Positions 45,490-53,939 of a stretch of DNA of 64,000 nt are shown here, piece by piece (the stretch's first letter is position 1; every line of letters begins with the position of its first letter). Location of the stretch: assembly GCF_007830035.1 (NCBI RefSeq), contig NZ_VLKN01000003.1, positions 62,001 through 126,000 on the forward strand, written 5' to 3'. The notes beneath the pieces were generated by a model that saw nothing but the letters and a program-made list of their open reading frames with translations, searched no databases and had not been told where the DNA came from. This DNA is from Luteimonas cucumeris (GTDB lineage: Bacteria; Pseudomonadota; Gammaproteobacteria; Xanthomonadales; Xanthomonadaceae). The translations under genes were made by a program, and so were the position numbers.

Positions 45490-46043
45490 GCCCGGTACAG
45501 CTGGGCGAGGTGCTTCCCGAAGCCGACCTGATCCACGATCGCGCCACGCTGGAAGCGGCCATCACCGACATGGCCGACACCATCCGCGCCGATTACGACG
45601 GTGAAACCGCGCCGCTGTTCATCACCGTCATGCACGGCGGCATGCCGTTCGCCGCGCAGCTGGCATTCGCCCTCGGCGAGCGTGGATTGGATCTCGAATT
45701 CGACTATCTGCACGCCACCCGTTATCGCGGCAACACCTCGGGCGCGCGACTGGCCTGGCTGCATCGTCCGGCCACGTCGATGCGCGGCCGGCGCGTGCTG
45801 CTGGCCGACGACATCCTCGACGAGGGCCACACACTGCTGGCGATCCGGCAGTGGTGCGAGGACCAGGGCGCCGCCGACATACGTGTCGCAGTGCTTGCAG
45901 TGAAGATCCACGACCGCCGCGTGGAAGGGATCGAAGCCGATTATGTCGGCGTCGAGGTCCCCGACCGCTATGTGTTCGGCTACGGCATGGACTTCCAGGA
46001 GCAGGGCCGCAACCTGCCGGCGATCTACGCGCTAAAGGCCTGA
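45486..46043 (+). CDS. hpt: Hypoxanthine-guanine phosphoribosyltransferase
   Basis: A 185-aa purine salvage enzyme. The PRPP-binding motif is RRVLLADDILDEGHTLLAI, and the VMHGGMPFAAQL loop and a late FGYGMDFQEQGRNLPAIYAL block are typical of this branch. It is translationally coupled to nagZ, and a purine-related phosphorylase follows. Confidence 0.92.
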   Translation: MSPVQLGEVLPEADLIHDRATLEAAITDMADTIRADYDGETAPLFITVMHGGMPFAAQLAFALGERGLDLEFDYLHATRYRGNTSGARLAWLHRPATSMRGRRVLLADDILDEGHTLLAIRQWCEDQGAADIRVAVLAVKIHDRRVEGIEADYVGVEVPDRYVFGYGMDFQEQGRNLPAIYALKA

Positions 46044-46152
46044 AGCCTGCACGCCGATTCGCACCGACACTCCATGCGAGTCGGCACTGATTAGACCCTC
46101 TTGTCCGGGTCCCATTGGAATTCATCAAATCTCAGCAAGCATCCGATCTGAC

Positions 46153-46905
46153 ATGACCGACATCTCCCTGGCCATCATCGGCGGCACCGGCGTCTATGCG
46201 CTGGCGCAATTGCAGGACGCCGAAGCGCATCAACCGGTGACGCCCTATGGCGCACCTTCGGGCCCGATCCGCGTCGGCAGATTCGCCGGCAAGCGGGTCG
46301 CGTTCCTGGCGCGTCACGGCGAAGGCCATTCGCTGCCGCCGCACAGGATCAACTACCGTGCGAACCTGGCGGCACTGAAGGCGGTTGGCGTGCAGCGCGT
46401 GCTGGCCATGAACACGGTGGGTGGCATCACCGCCGACTTCGGCCCGCGCGTGCTGGCCTGTCCGGAGCAGTTGATCGACTACACCTGGGGCCGCGTCTCC
46501 ACGCTCAGCGAGGAGCCGGGCAGTGAGGTACTGCATGTCGACTTCGGCGATCCGTACACGCCGGCGCTGCGCCAGCAGGTGCTCGCCGCGGCCGCACGGG
46601 TCCGGGTGGCCGTCGTCGGACACGGTTGCTATGGCGCCACCCAGGGCCCGCGTCTGGAAACCAAGGCCGAAATCGCGCGCATGAAACGCGACGGCTGCGA
46701 CCTGGTCGGCATGACCGGCATGCCCGAGGCCGGACTGGCTCGCGAACTCGGCCTCGACTACGCCTGCCTGGCCATCGTCGCCAACTGGGCGGCGGGCGCC
46801 GGGCCGGATCCGGACGAGGTGATCACCTTCGACGACGTGCTCGCCAACGTCGCCGCCGCGTCGGCGGGGCTGCCCGTACTGGTGTCCGCATTGCTGGAGG
46901 CATGA
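46153..46905 (+). CDS. S-methyl-5'-thioinosine phosphorylase
   Basis: A 250-aa purine nucleoside phosphorylase-fold enzyme. GGTGVY near the N-terminus binds phosphate, and ARHGEGHSLPPHRINYRANL, MNTVGGI, GPRLETKAEI and VGMTGMPEAGLARELGL form the active site. The Met-Thr-Gly-Met motif and the ending favour the methylthioinosine type found in pseudomonads and xanthomonads over plain methylthioadenosine phosphorylase. It works in methionine and purine salvage, consistent with hpt next door. Confidence 0.85.
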   Translation: MTDISLAIIGGTGVYALAQLQDAEAHQPVTPYGAPSGPIRVGRFAGKRVAFLARHGEGHSLPPHRINYRANLAALKAVGVQRVLAMNTVGGITADFGPRVLACPEQLIDYTWGRVSTLSEEPGSEVLHVDFGDPYTPALRQQVLAAAARVRVAVVGHGCYGATQGPRLETKAEIARMKRDGCDLVGMTGMPEAGLARELGLDYACLAIVANWAAGAGPDPDEVITFDDVLANVAAASAGLPVLVSALLEA

Positions 46906-46919
46906 CCGCGCCGGGGTGA

Positions 46920-46949
46920 TTGCCAGCATGGCGGGTTGCTTTGCATACT
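46920..46949 (+). promoter_or_regulatory. Candidate sigma-70 promoter of the cold-shock gene
   Basis: TTGCCA (46920-46925), 18 bases, CATACT (46944-46949). Transcription would begin near 46956, leaving about 64 nt of leader. Moderate match only. Confidence 0.4.
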
Positions 46950-47019
46950 CGCGCCGTGCGTCAGGCAGCCCCACGCGCCGACGCACGGACAACGCACCCA
47001 CCATGAGGTCAGGAAAGCT

Positions 47020-47226
47020 ATGCAGTACGGCACCGTGAAATGGTTCAACGACGCCAAGGGTTTCGGTTTCATTGCACCGGAAGATGGCAGCGCCGACGTG
47101 TTCGTGCACTTCTCGGCGATCAACGCACAGGGCTTCCGCAGCCTGCAGGAAGGCCAGCGCGTCAGCTACGAAGTCGTGCAGGGCCCGAAGGGCTCGCAAG
47201 CCGCAGGCGTGGCGCCGGCACAGTAA
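47020..47226 (+). CDS. Cold-shock domain protein
   Basis: A 68-aa single-stranded nucleic acid-binding protein. RNP1 KGFGFI and RNP2 VFVHF are both intact, with the [14 protein letters not shown] start and [15 protein letters not shown] end. An AGGAAAG ribosome site precedes the start. A clean intrinsic terminator follows, so it is probably a single-gene transcript. Confidence 0.95.
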   Translation: MQYGTVKWFNDAKGFGFIAPEDGSADVFVHFSAINAQGFRSLQEGQRVSYEVVQGPKGSQAAGVAPAQ

Positions 47227-47253
47227 CGCGCCCGGCCATCGAGGCATTCCAGG

Positions 47254-47280
47254 CCCCGCGCCCGTCGCGGGGTTTTTTTT
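47254..47280 (+). terminator. Intrinsic terminator of the cold-shock gene
   Basis: CCCCGCG, loop CCCGT, CGCGGGG, then eight T's (47273-47280). A textbook Rho-independent terminator 27 bases after the stop. Confidence 0.92.
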
Positions 47281-47390
47281 CGTGCGCGGCGCCGGTCGCC
47301 TCGACGCGACGGCCAGCAGCCCTGGTTTCGAAAGCGCTGCGCGCCACGTACATAATGGCGACGGATCTTCCGACGTACGGGGAGCACGCC

Positions 47391-49028
47391 ATGTCCCGGT
47401 TCCAGACCCATAGCGTCGACAACCAGCCGCCCGAATTCGCGCCGCGCGACCTGTGGGCCAGCGACCCGCTGCTGCGCGAAGCGGTCGAACGCGAAGGCGG
47501 CCATGCCTGGCATGCAAGGCTGGGCGAATACGGCGCGCTCGCCGGCGACGAACTGTACCGGCTCAGCTTCGATGCGCATCGCGACCGGCCGCGACTGCGC
47601 ACGCACGACCGCTTCGGTCATCGCATCGATGTCGTCGAGTTCCATCCCAACTATCACCGGATCATGCAGGCGGCGATCGAGCATGGCGTGGCCGGCCTGT
47701 CCTGGGCCGATCCCCGGCCTGGCGTGCACGTCGCGCGTGCGGCGCTGAGCTACCTGCACCACCAGGTCGAGCCTGGCAGCAGCTGCCCACTGACGATGAC
47801 CCATGCCGCGGTGCCGGTGCTGCGGCATGCGCCGGCCTTGCACGAATGGGCCGACAAGGTGGCCGGGTCGCACTACGACTCGCGCGACGTGCCCATGGCG
47901 CAGAAGAGCGGCGTCACCCTCGGCATGGGCATGACCGAGAAGCAGGGCGGCAGCGACGTGCGCGCGAACACCACGAGCGCCGAACCGCTGTCGGGCGATG
48001 GCACGGCGAGCCATGAATATTCTCTGGTCGGCCACAAGTGGTTCTTCTCGGCGCCGATGTGCGACGCCTTGCTCGTGCTGGCCCAGGCGCGTGGCGGCCT
48101 GAGCTGTTTCCTGCTGCCGCGGCGCCTGCCGGACGGCACCAGGAATGCGTTCCAGTTGATGCGACTGAAGGACAAGCTCGGCGACTGGTCGAACGCCTCC
48201 AGCGAGATCGAATTCACCGGCGCATGGGCGCACCGCATCGGCGACGAAGGCCGCGGTATCGCCACCATCCTGGAGATGGTGATGCTGACCCGCCTCGACT
48301 GCATGCTCGGTTCCGCCGCGGAGATGCGCATGGCGCTGGCGCAGGCGCTGCATCACACGATGCATCGTCGTGCTTTCGGCAAGCGCCTGGTCGAACAGCC
48401 GCTGATGCGCAACGTGCTGGCTGACCTGGCCATCGAATCCGAGGCGGCGCTGGCGCTGTCGATGCGCGTTGCGCGTGCGGTCGATGCCGCGCCGCGCGAT
48501 GCGCAGGAAGCGGCGTTCGCGCGCGTGGCCACGGCGATCGGCAAGTACTGGATCTGCAAGCGCGCCCCGGCTTTCGTCAACGAAGCGCAGGAATGCCTGG
48601 GTGGCGCAGGCTATGTCGAAGAATCCATCCTGCCGCGGCTGTACCGGCAGGCGCCGCTGAACTCGATCTGGGAAGGCAGCGGCAACATCCAGTGCCTGGA
48701 CGTGCTGCGCGCATTGGCCAGGAAACCTGAAACTGTGGCCGCGCTGCAGCAGGAACTCGCACGCGCGAAAGGCATCGACCCGACTTTCGACCGGTATGTC
48801 GCGCAGTTGGCGACAGAACTGTCGCAGGACGCCTTCGATCCGGCCGGTTCGCGCTGGCTCGTGGAACAGCTGGCGCTGGCGCTGCAGGCGGCGGTGTTGC
48901 TGTCGGCGCGGAGCCCGGCGGCGACGCCGTTCGTGCGGGGTCGCCTTGGCGGTGAACACGGTTTGGCGCTGGGCACCTTGCCGGCTGGCGAGGATTTCGA
49001 TGCGCTGATCGAAAGGGCGGTGGGCTAG
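47391..49028 (+). CDS. aidB: AidB-like acyl-CoA dehydrogenase
   Basis: A 545-aa flavoprotein of the AidB branch, longer than ordinary acyl-CoA dehydrogenases (about 390 aa). It has the FAD-site MGMTEKQGGSDVRANTT, HKWFFSAPMCDALLVLAQ and NEAQECLGGAGYVEES with SIWEGSGNIQ. The extra C-terminal domain (about 440-545) is the part that binds DNA in E. coli AidB, an adaptive-response protein. Length and start match E. coli AidB (541 aa). A GGGGAG site precedes the start. Confidence 0.85.
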   Translation: MSRFQTHSVDNQPPEFAPRDLWASDPLLREAVEREGGHAWHARLGEYGALAGDELYRLSFDAHRDRPRLRTHDRFGHRIDVVEFHPNYHRIMQAAIEHGVAGLSWADPRPGVHVARAALSYLHHQVEPGSSCPLTMTHAAVPVLRHAPALHEWADKVAGSHYDSRDVPMAQKSGVTLGMGMTEKQGGSDVRANTTSAEPLSGDGTASHEYSLVGHKWFFSAPMCDALLVLAQARGGLSCFLLPRRLPDGTRNAFQLMRLKDKLGDWSNASSEIEFTGAWAHRIGDEGRGIATILEMVMLTRLDCMLGSAAEMRMALAQALHHTMHRRAFGKRLVEQPLMRNVLADLAIESEAALALSMRVARAVDAAPRDAQEAAFARVATAIGKYWICKRAPAFVNEAQECLGGAGYVEESILPRLYRQAPLNSIWEGSGNIQCLDVLRALARKPETVAALQQELARAKGIDPTFDRYVAQLATELSQDAFDPAGSRWLVEQLALALQAAVLLSARSPAATPFVRGRLGGEHGLALGTLPAGEDFDALIERAVG

Positions 49029-49150
49029 CGTTCTTGCGGTCGTGGGGAGGACGGGCTAGTCGAAGGCGCTCGCGATGCAATGCGGCGATCCGGCATGTCG
49101 GCATAGAGCCGGCCTGCGCGCTTGATGGCGTTGATTCGCTGCGCTGGATT

Positions 49151-49179
49151 CCCGGGTGCGCGTTGCTTACCCGGCTACG
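49151..49179. repeat. Dispersed GTAGCCGGGTAAGC-type repeat
   Basis: CCCGGGTGCGCGTTGCTTAC followed by CCGGCTACG is the reverse orientation of the motif at 7603-7632. It lies between the convergent aidB and fabR-like genes. Confidence 0.55.
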
Positions 49180-49201
49180 TCCGAGGATCGAGGCCTGCGG
49201 A

Positions 49202-49918
49202 TCAGCCGCGCAGCGAAGCGTCGGCGCCCATCGCGCGCGAACCGGTGAGGATCATCCGCACCATCTGCGACAGCTGGTCGATCAGTTCCGCGTCCTTCTC
49301 CGGCGGCAGGTCCATCGCGGTGGCGCCGACGGCGAACACCAGGCGGGTGATCGCCTTGGATACCAGCGCGGGTTCGTACAGGGTGGCGCCATCGGCGGCG
49401 GCCAGACGGATCAGGTCGATGCGCAGTTCTTCCTCGAAGAAGTCCAGTTCGCGATCGACCGCCTGCTTGAACGCATCCGAGCCCACCGTGCCTTCGCGCA
49501 GCAGCACGTGCAGCAGCTTGTCGTCGGCACGCAGCTGCTCCATGAAAGTTTCCACCGAGCTGCGTACGATGCTGCGACGCGTGGTGGCGCGGTCGCGGGC
49601 CTGGCCGATGATCCGGCGCAGAGAGCGGCCGGCCAGGTCGATCAGGGCCACCGCCAGTTCGTCCATGTCGCGGAACTGGCGGTAGAAGCTGTTGGGCGCG
49701 ATGCCGGCTTCGCGGGCGACCTCGCGCAGGCTGAGGCTGGAGACGCTGCGATGCGGCCCGAGCAGCTTGAGCGCCGCCGCGATCAGGTCCTCGCGCGAGA
49801 TCGAGGCCTTGCGCCCGGGGGCGTGCTCCTCTCCCGGGGCGGGGATGTCGTGGCTGGGGATCACGCGGGTCGGCATGTCGGATCGCAGGTCGGGACGGGA
49901 CATCATAGCGGCAGCCAT
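49202..49918 (-). CDS. fabR: TetR-family regulator, FabR/DesT-like
   Basis: Repressor, about 238 aa. The N-terminal HTH reads SLSLREVAREAGIAPNSFYRQFRDMDELAVALIDLAG, the FabR/DesT pattern, and the C-terminal ligand domain is long, with FFEEELRIDLIRLAAADGA. Such proteins sense acyl-CoA and adjust unsaturated fatty acid synthesis. It diverges from a desaturase operon, as DesT does in Pseudomonas. The start is uncertain: ATG at 49918, 49906 or 49903 all fit, and none has a good ribosome site. Confidence 0.85.
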   Translation of the reverse strand: MAAAMMSRPDLRSDMPTRVIPSHDIPAPGEEHAPGRKASISREDLIAAALKLLGPHRSVSSLSLREVAREAGIAPNSFYRQFRDMDELAVALIDLAGRSLRRIIGQARDRATTRRSIVRSSVETFMEQLRADDKLLHVLLREGTVGSDAFKQAVDRELDFFEEELRIDLIRLAAADGATLYEPALVSKAITRLVFAVGATAMDLPPEKDAELIDQLSQMVRMILTGSRAMGADASLRG

Positions 49919-49921
49919 TAA

Positions 49922-49959
49922 TATACAGTTGTGCACACGAGTGTCCTTGTGCCTGTATA
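49922..49959. promoter_or_regulatory. Candidate FabR/DesT operator and desC promoter region
   Basis: TATACAG (49922-49928) and CTGTATA (49953-49959) are perfect inverted copies, and TGTGCACA (49930-49937) is an 8-bp palindrome inside them. A possible -10, TATAGT (49956-49961), for the plus-strand operon overlaps the right half. The position is right for repression in both directions. Confidence 0.5.
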
Positions 49960-49968
49960 GTGTAGGCC

Positions 49969-51075
49969 ATGAATGCCGTCCTCCGTCCCGTCCCGGATCG
50001 CCGCCTGCATCCGGTGAAACGCCTGCTCAAGCCGCTGGTGGCCCCGGCCGTGTTCGATTTCTGGGCCTCGCGGGTCGATCGCACCTGGACCTGGGAGCGC
50101 CCGCTGGCGCGCCTGGTCGGCCGTGAGCCCGCCGCGCGCGACGCCGTGACCCTGGTGCTGAAGCCGAACCGCCATTGGCACGGTTTCCAGCCAGGCCAGC
50201 ATCTCAACCTCGGCGCGGAGATCGACGGTGCGCGGATCACCCGCAGCTACAGCCTGGTCGACCTGCCGCGCGCGGACGGACGCATCGCGATCACCGTCAA
50301 GGCTATCGAAGGCGGCAAGCTCAGCCAGCATCTGTGCCATGTCGCGAAGCCGGGTGACGTGTTCGAGCTCGGCCCGGCCTTCGGCGACATGACCCTGCCG
50401 GCCCAGCCGCAGGGCCCGTTGCTGTTGCTGGCCGCCGGCAGCGGCATCACGCCACTGATGGCATTGACCCGCGCACTGGCTGCGCAGGGCATGCCGGTAC
50501 CGCTGACGCTGCTGTACTGGGCGCGCAGTCGCGACGAGTTCTGTTTCCTCGACGAACTGCGTGCGCTGGCGGCCCGGCATCCGAATTTTCGCCTGTCGCT
50601 GCTGCTGACCCGTGAGCCGGCGCAGGCCGCCGACGAGCATGTAGGCCGCATCGACGAAGCGCTGCTGTCCTCGCTGGTCTACGGTATCGCAGCGCAGCAG
50701 GTACTGGCCTGCGGCCCCGGCGGTTTCGTCGAAACCGCGCGCACGCTGCTGGCCGATCGCGTCGTGTCCTTCCAGGCCGAGGCTTTCAGTCCGCAGCCGG
50801 TGGCGATCACCGATACCGGCACCGTGCAGGTTCGGCTGGCACGGCGCGGTCGCACCTTGCAGGTGCCTCGCGGGCAGTCGCTGCTGAGTGCGCTGGAGGC
50901 CGAAGGCATCAAGCCGGCAGCCGGCTGCCGCATGGGCATCTGCAACACCTGCGCCTGTGGCAAGCGTGCCGGCGGCACGCGCCACCTGCCTACCGGCGAA
51001 CTCACCCACGAACCGATGTCCGCGCTCAAGCTGTGCATCAACAGCGCGGTCACCGATCTCGAACTCGACCTCTGA
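49969..51075 (+). CDS. Ferredoxin reductase of a desaturase pair (DesC-like)
   Basis: A 368-aa flavin reductase with a C-terminal 2Fe-2S ferredoxin domain. The FAD motif is RSYSLVDLP (about 90-98), the NAD(P)H motif AAGSGITPLMALTR, and the cluster ligands are Cys320, Cys325, Cys328 and Cys356. It should pass electrons from NADPH to the desaturase encoded next. The order regulator-reductase-desaturase matches desT-desC-desB of P. aeruginosa. Confidence 0.9.
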   Translation: MNAVLRPVPDRRLHPVKRLLKPLVAPAVFDFWASRVDRTWTWERPLARLVGREPAARDAVTLVLKPNRHWHGFQPGQHLNLGAEIDGARITRSYSLVDLPRADGRIAITVKAIEGGKLSQHLCHVAKPGDVFELGPAFGDMTLPAQPQGPLLLLAAGSGITPLMALTRALAAQGMPVPLTLLYWARSRDEFCFLDELRALAARHPNFRLSLLLTREPAQAADEHVGRIDEALLSSLVYGIAAQQVLACGPGGFVETARTLLADRVVSFQAEAFSPQPVAITDTGTVQVRLARRGRTLQVPRGQSLLSALEAEGIKPAAGCRMGICNTCACGKRAGGTRHLPTGELTHEPMSALKLCINSAVTDLELDL

Positions 51076-51088
51076 CGGCGGCTTACGA

Positions 51089-52249
51089 ATGAACGACATG
51101 ACCAGCAACCGCCCACTGAGCGCCGCCGAACTGGACCGGTTCGGCGCCGAGCTCGACGCGATACGCGTGCGCACCGTGGCAAGCCTGGGCGCGCGCGACG
51201 CGCGCTACATCCGCCGCGTCGTCGCTGCCGTGCGCTACATCGAAATCGCGGGGCGCGTGCTGCTGTTCGCCGCTGCGTTGCTGGGTGGCCTGTCGCTGGC
51301 CAGCGTGTCCCTGGCCGGCCTGCCATTGGCGAGCCTGTTCCTGCCGACGTGGATCCTGGGCACGCTGCTGCTGGGTATTGCCAAGATCCTGGAAAACATG
51401 GAAGTAGGGCACAACGTCATCCATGGCCAGTACGACTGGATGGGCGACCCGCATCTCAACGGCAAGACCTACGAGTGGGACATCGCCGGCACCAGCGAGA
51501 ACTGGCGCGAGACCCACAACTACCGCCACCACACCTACACCAACGTGCGCGGCATGGACGACGACATCGGTTACGGGCTGCTGCGCATCTTCCCCGAGCA
51601 GCGCTGGAAGCCGTTCTACCTGGCGCAGCCGTTGATCGCAGTGGTGTTCGCGCTGCTGTTCGAATGGGGCGTGGCCGCGCAGAACCTGCGCCTGGGCCGC
51701 TGGTGGGCGGGCAAGACCAACCACGCGAAGATGCGCGAGAACTTCCGCCCGGTGGGCAGGAAGATGGCGCGGCAGCTGTTGAAGGACTACGTGGTGTTTC
51801 CGCTGCTGGCAGGCCCGTTCTTCCTCCCGGTGCTGCTGGGCAACGTCGTGGCGAACGTGCTTCGCAACGTCTGGACCTACGTCATCATCTTCTGCGGCCA
51901 CTTCACCGCCGACGTGGAAACCTTTCCCAAGCAGTCGATCAAGAACGAATCGCGCGGCCACTGGTACCTGCGCCAGCTGCGCGGCTCCTCCAATATTTCC
52001 GGTGGCCGCCTGTTGAACCTGATGTCGGGCAACCTGAGCCACCAGATCGAGCATCATTTCTATCCCGACATTCCGGCCAACCGTTACGCCGAAATAGCCC
52101 CGGAAGTGCGCGCGATCTGCGCCCGCTACGGCCAGCAGTACAACACCGGTTCGCTGCCGAAGCAGTTCGGCCAGGTGATCTGGCGCATCCTGCGGCACGC
52201 ATTCCCGAGCCGGCCCGAGGCGAAGGCGCCGCTGCTGCAGGCGGGTTGA
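51089..52249 (+). CDS. Membrane acyl-CoA delta-9 desaturase (DesB-like)
   Basis: A 386-aa membrane fatty acid desaturase. Histidine boxes: His108-x3-His112 (GHNVIHG), His143-x3-His147-His148 (HNYRHH) and QIEHH with His322-His323, which bind the di-iron centre. About four membrane segments lie at 55-105 and 195-285. It introduces a double bond into acyl chains for membrane fluidity. It starts 13 bases after the reductase gene. A hairpin repeat follows. Confidence 0.92.
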   Translation: MNDMTSNRPLSAAELDRFGAELDAIRVRTVASLGARDARYIRRVVAAVRYIEIAGRVLLFAAALLGGLSLASVSLAGLPLASLFLPTWILGTLLLGIAKILENMEVGHNVIHGQYDWMGDPHLNGKTYEWDIAGTSENWRETHNYRHHTYTNVRGMDDDIGYGLLRIFPEQRWKPFYLAQPLIAVVFALLFEWGVAAQNLRLGRWWAGKTNHAKMRENFRPVGRKMARQLLKDYVVFPLLAGPFFLPVLLGNVVANVLRNVWTYVIIFCGHFTADVETFPKQSIKNESRGHWYLRQLRGSSNISGGRLLNLMSGNLSHQIEHHFYPDIPANRYAEIAPEVRAICARYGQQYNTGSLPKQFGQVIWRILRHAFPSRPEAKAPLLQAG

Positions 52250-52258
52250 TCCAGGCTG

Positions 52259-52358
52259 CGTAGGGCGGGCTCAAGCCCGCCGTCGCCATCCTGCAATGCG
52301 TGATGATTCCCGGCGCGGTTCGCCGCGGGTGATGGCGGGCTTGAGCCGCCGCCCTACG
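52259..52358. repeat. Inverted repeat CGTAGGGCGGGCT...AGCC..CGCCCTACG
   Basis: The left copy (52259-52290) and right copy (about 52330-52358) of a CGTAGGGCGGGCTCAAGCCC-type motif face each other around 40 bases. They lie between convergent genes; the right copy includes the stop codon of the minus-strand gene. A two-way terminator is plausible. Confidence 0.65.
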
Positions 52359-53703
52359 GGGCCTGCTTGGCCGAAGCACGCAACAGCGCGCGGACGCGCT
52401 GGTCGTAATCCTGCGGGAACACCCAGTAACGGATATCCGTAGTCGTGGCGCGCGCATCCAGGCCACGTTGCTGCGGCGCATGACGGCGCGTGAAGGCTGC
52501 CAGCAGGTCGTTGCTGACCCAGGGGTTCGAATACCAGAACGTGTGCGAACGCCGGTTCATGCCCGGCACCACGCGTGGATCGACATTGATCAGGTCGAAG
52601 CCGTAGCGGTTCGACGCATTGACCAGTAGCTGGGTCTGTTCGTCGCTGAGCTCGCTGGGGTCGGGACGGCCGGCGCGCGAGCCACGATGGCGGATCGCCG
52701 CCGCCGCCAGCGTGAAGTCGTTGAGGTTGGCCGACAGGCTGACGCGGTCGGCGAGGTCGACGTACTGTTCGAGATCGTCGACGAAGCCACGCGTGTCCAC
52801 GTCCGGCGCCGCGAAATAGATCTGCCCGAGTTTGAGGCGGCGCTTCATTTCGGCGCGCGATCCGTTGCGCATTTCGCTGCCCAGTTCGGCCAGCCCGGCG
52901 CTGGCTACTTCCGCGCCGGCGCTATAGGCCAGTACGTCGATGTGCTGCGCGTCGGTGTGGTCAGCCAGCATCGCGAGCAGATGGCTGAACACCGGCACCG
53001 AGGCGCGCGCGTGCCGGATGTCGGTGAAGTAGGTGCGCACTCTTTCCGCCGACGGCCAGATGAAGGTGAGCACCACGGCGTCGCGGCCTGTGAAATGCTG
53101 GAACTGCGCAGCCTGGCCGGTGGCACGATGCACGGCATTGTTGGCGCCATGGACGTAGACGATCAGGTTCTTGTGGCGGCTCTGCGCCAGTGCAGCATTG
53201 ATCCGGGCGAAGAAATCCTGCGATGCGGCAGAAGTCGGGTCGTCGCGGCTTTCGCCGAGTACGGCGAGTTCCTCCAGTTCCTTGAGCTTGATGGCCGGAC
53301 GGTTGGCAGGGTCGGGACTGCGCGACAGCGCATTCAACTCCTTCCAGTTGAGGGTGCCGTCGCCCACGCGCAGGTGCGCGATGCCCATTCGCAATTCGTC
53401 GCCGGGGAAGATCGTGTAGACCGGCGGTACGTTCTCCATCAGCACCTGGCGGTTGGTGGCGTAGAAGATCGGAATCTCGGGCGCGTTGCGCGCCGCCTTG
53501 TTGTCTGTGAAGACCGGAGTCTCGTCATCGGTGAAGGACAGTGGACTCGGCATCAGCCTGACCGGCGGCTGGCAGGCGGTCAGCAGCATCGCTGCCGCGA
53601 CCACGAGCAGCAGCGGGAGGCGACGCAGGACTGCGCATCGATTCCATCCGGCCACGGAGAAGCGCAAGCGGTCATGCGCCGGGGTTTGGGTCATGTTCTT
53701 CAT
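52354..53703 (-). CDS. Lipoprotein with alpha/beta-hydrolase (DUF900) domain
   Basis: A 449-aa predicted lipoprotein. A long basic N-region precedes the hydrophobic core LPLLLVVAAAMLLTAC with lipobox LTAC. The DUF900 hydrolase has IPIFYATNRQ, a KNLIVYVHGANN oxyanion block, TFIWPSAERV and the nucleophile Ser in VLAYSAGAEV. The substrate is unknown. Start 53703 was chosen; 53694 is possible. The last three codons lie in the 52259-52358 repeat. Confidence 0.82.
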   Translation of the reverse strand: MKNMTQTPAHDRLRFSVAGWNRCAVLRRLPLLLVVAAAMLLTACQPPVRLMPSPLSFTDDETPVFTDNKAARNAPEIPIFYATNRQVLMENVPPVYTIFPGDELRMGIAHLRVGDGTLNWKELNALSRSPDPANRPAIKLKELEELAVLGESRDDPTSAASQDFFARINAALAQSRHKNLIVYVHGANNAVHRATGQAAQFQHFTGRDAVVLTFIWPSAERVRTYFTDIRHARASVPVFSHLLAMLADHTDAQHIDVLAYSAGAEVASAGLAELGSEMRNGSRAEMKRRLKLGQIYFAAPDVDTRGFVDDLEQYVDLADRVSLSANLNDFTLAAAAIRHRGSRAGRPDPSELSDEQTQLLVNASNRYGFDLINVDPRVVPGMNRRSHTFWYSNPWVSNDLLAAFTRRHAPQQRGLDARATTTDIRYWVFPQDYDQRVRALLRASAKQAP

Positions 53704-53824
53704 GCTGCCGGTTTCCAGTGGCGTTGCCACGGACGTTCGATATGCCCGCGTCTCAGCATGCCTGAATTCCGGGTTCGTGCAAGCCGCCGACAACGGGTTC
53801 CGTGCTCGCATCGCTTCTTCATCT

Positions 53825-53899
53825 GTCATCCGAACGCAGTGAGGTCATTGCCCTGGATCCCAGGCGTGAAGCAGGACCCCTCACTGCGTTCGGGATGAC
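53825..53899. repeat. Inverted repeat, GTCATCC.GAACGCAGTGAGG type
   Basis: GTCATCCGAACGCAGTGAGG (53825-53844) and CCTCACTGCGTTCGGGATGA plus C (53879-53899) are inverted with one missing base. It belongs to the family at 35081. It lies upstream of the lipoprotein gene and after the ABC exporter, both minus strand. Confidence 0.8.
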
Positions 53900-53939
53900 G
53901 GGGGGAGGCGAATGGGGCGCAGCAGACGGCTTTCTCGGT

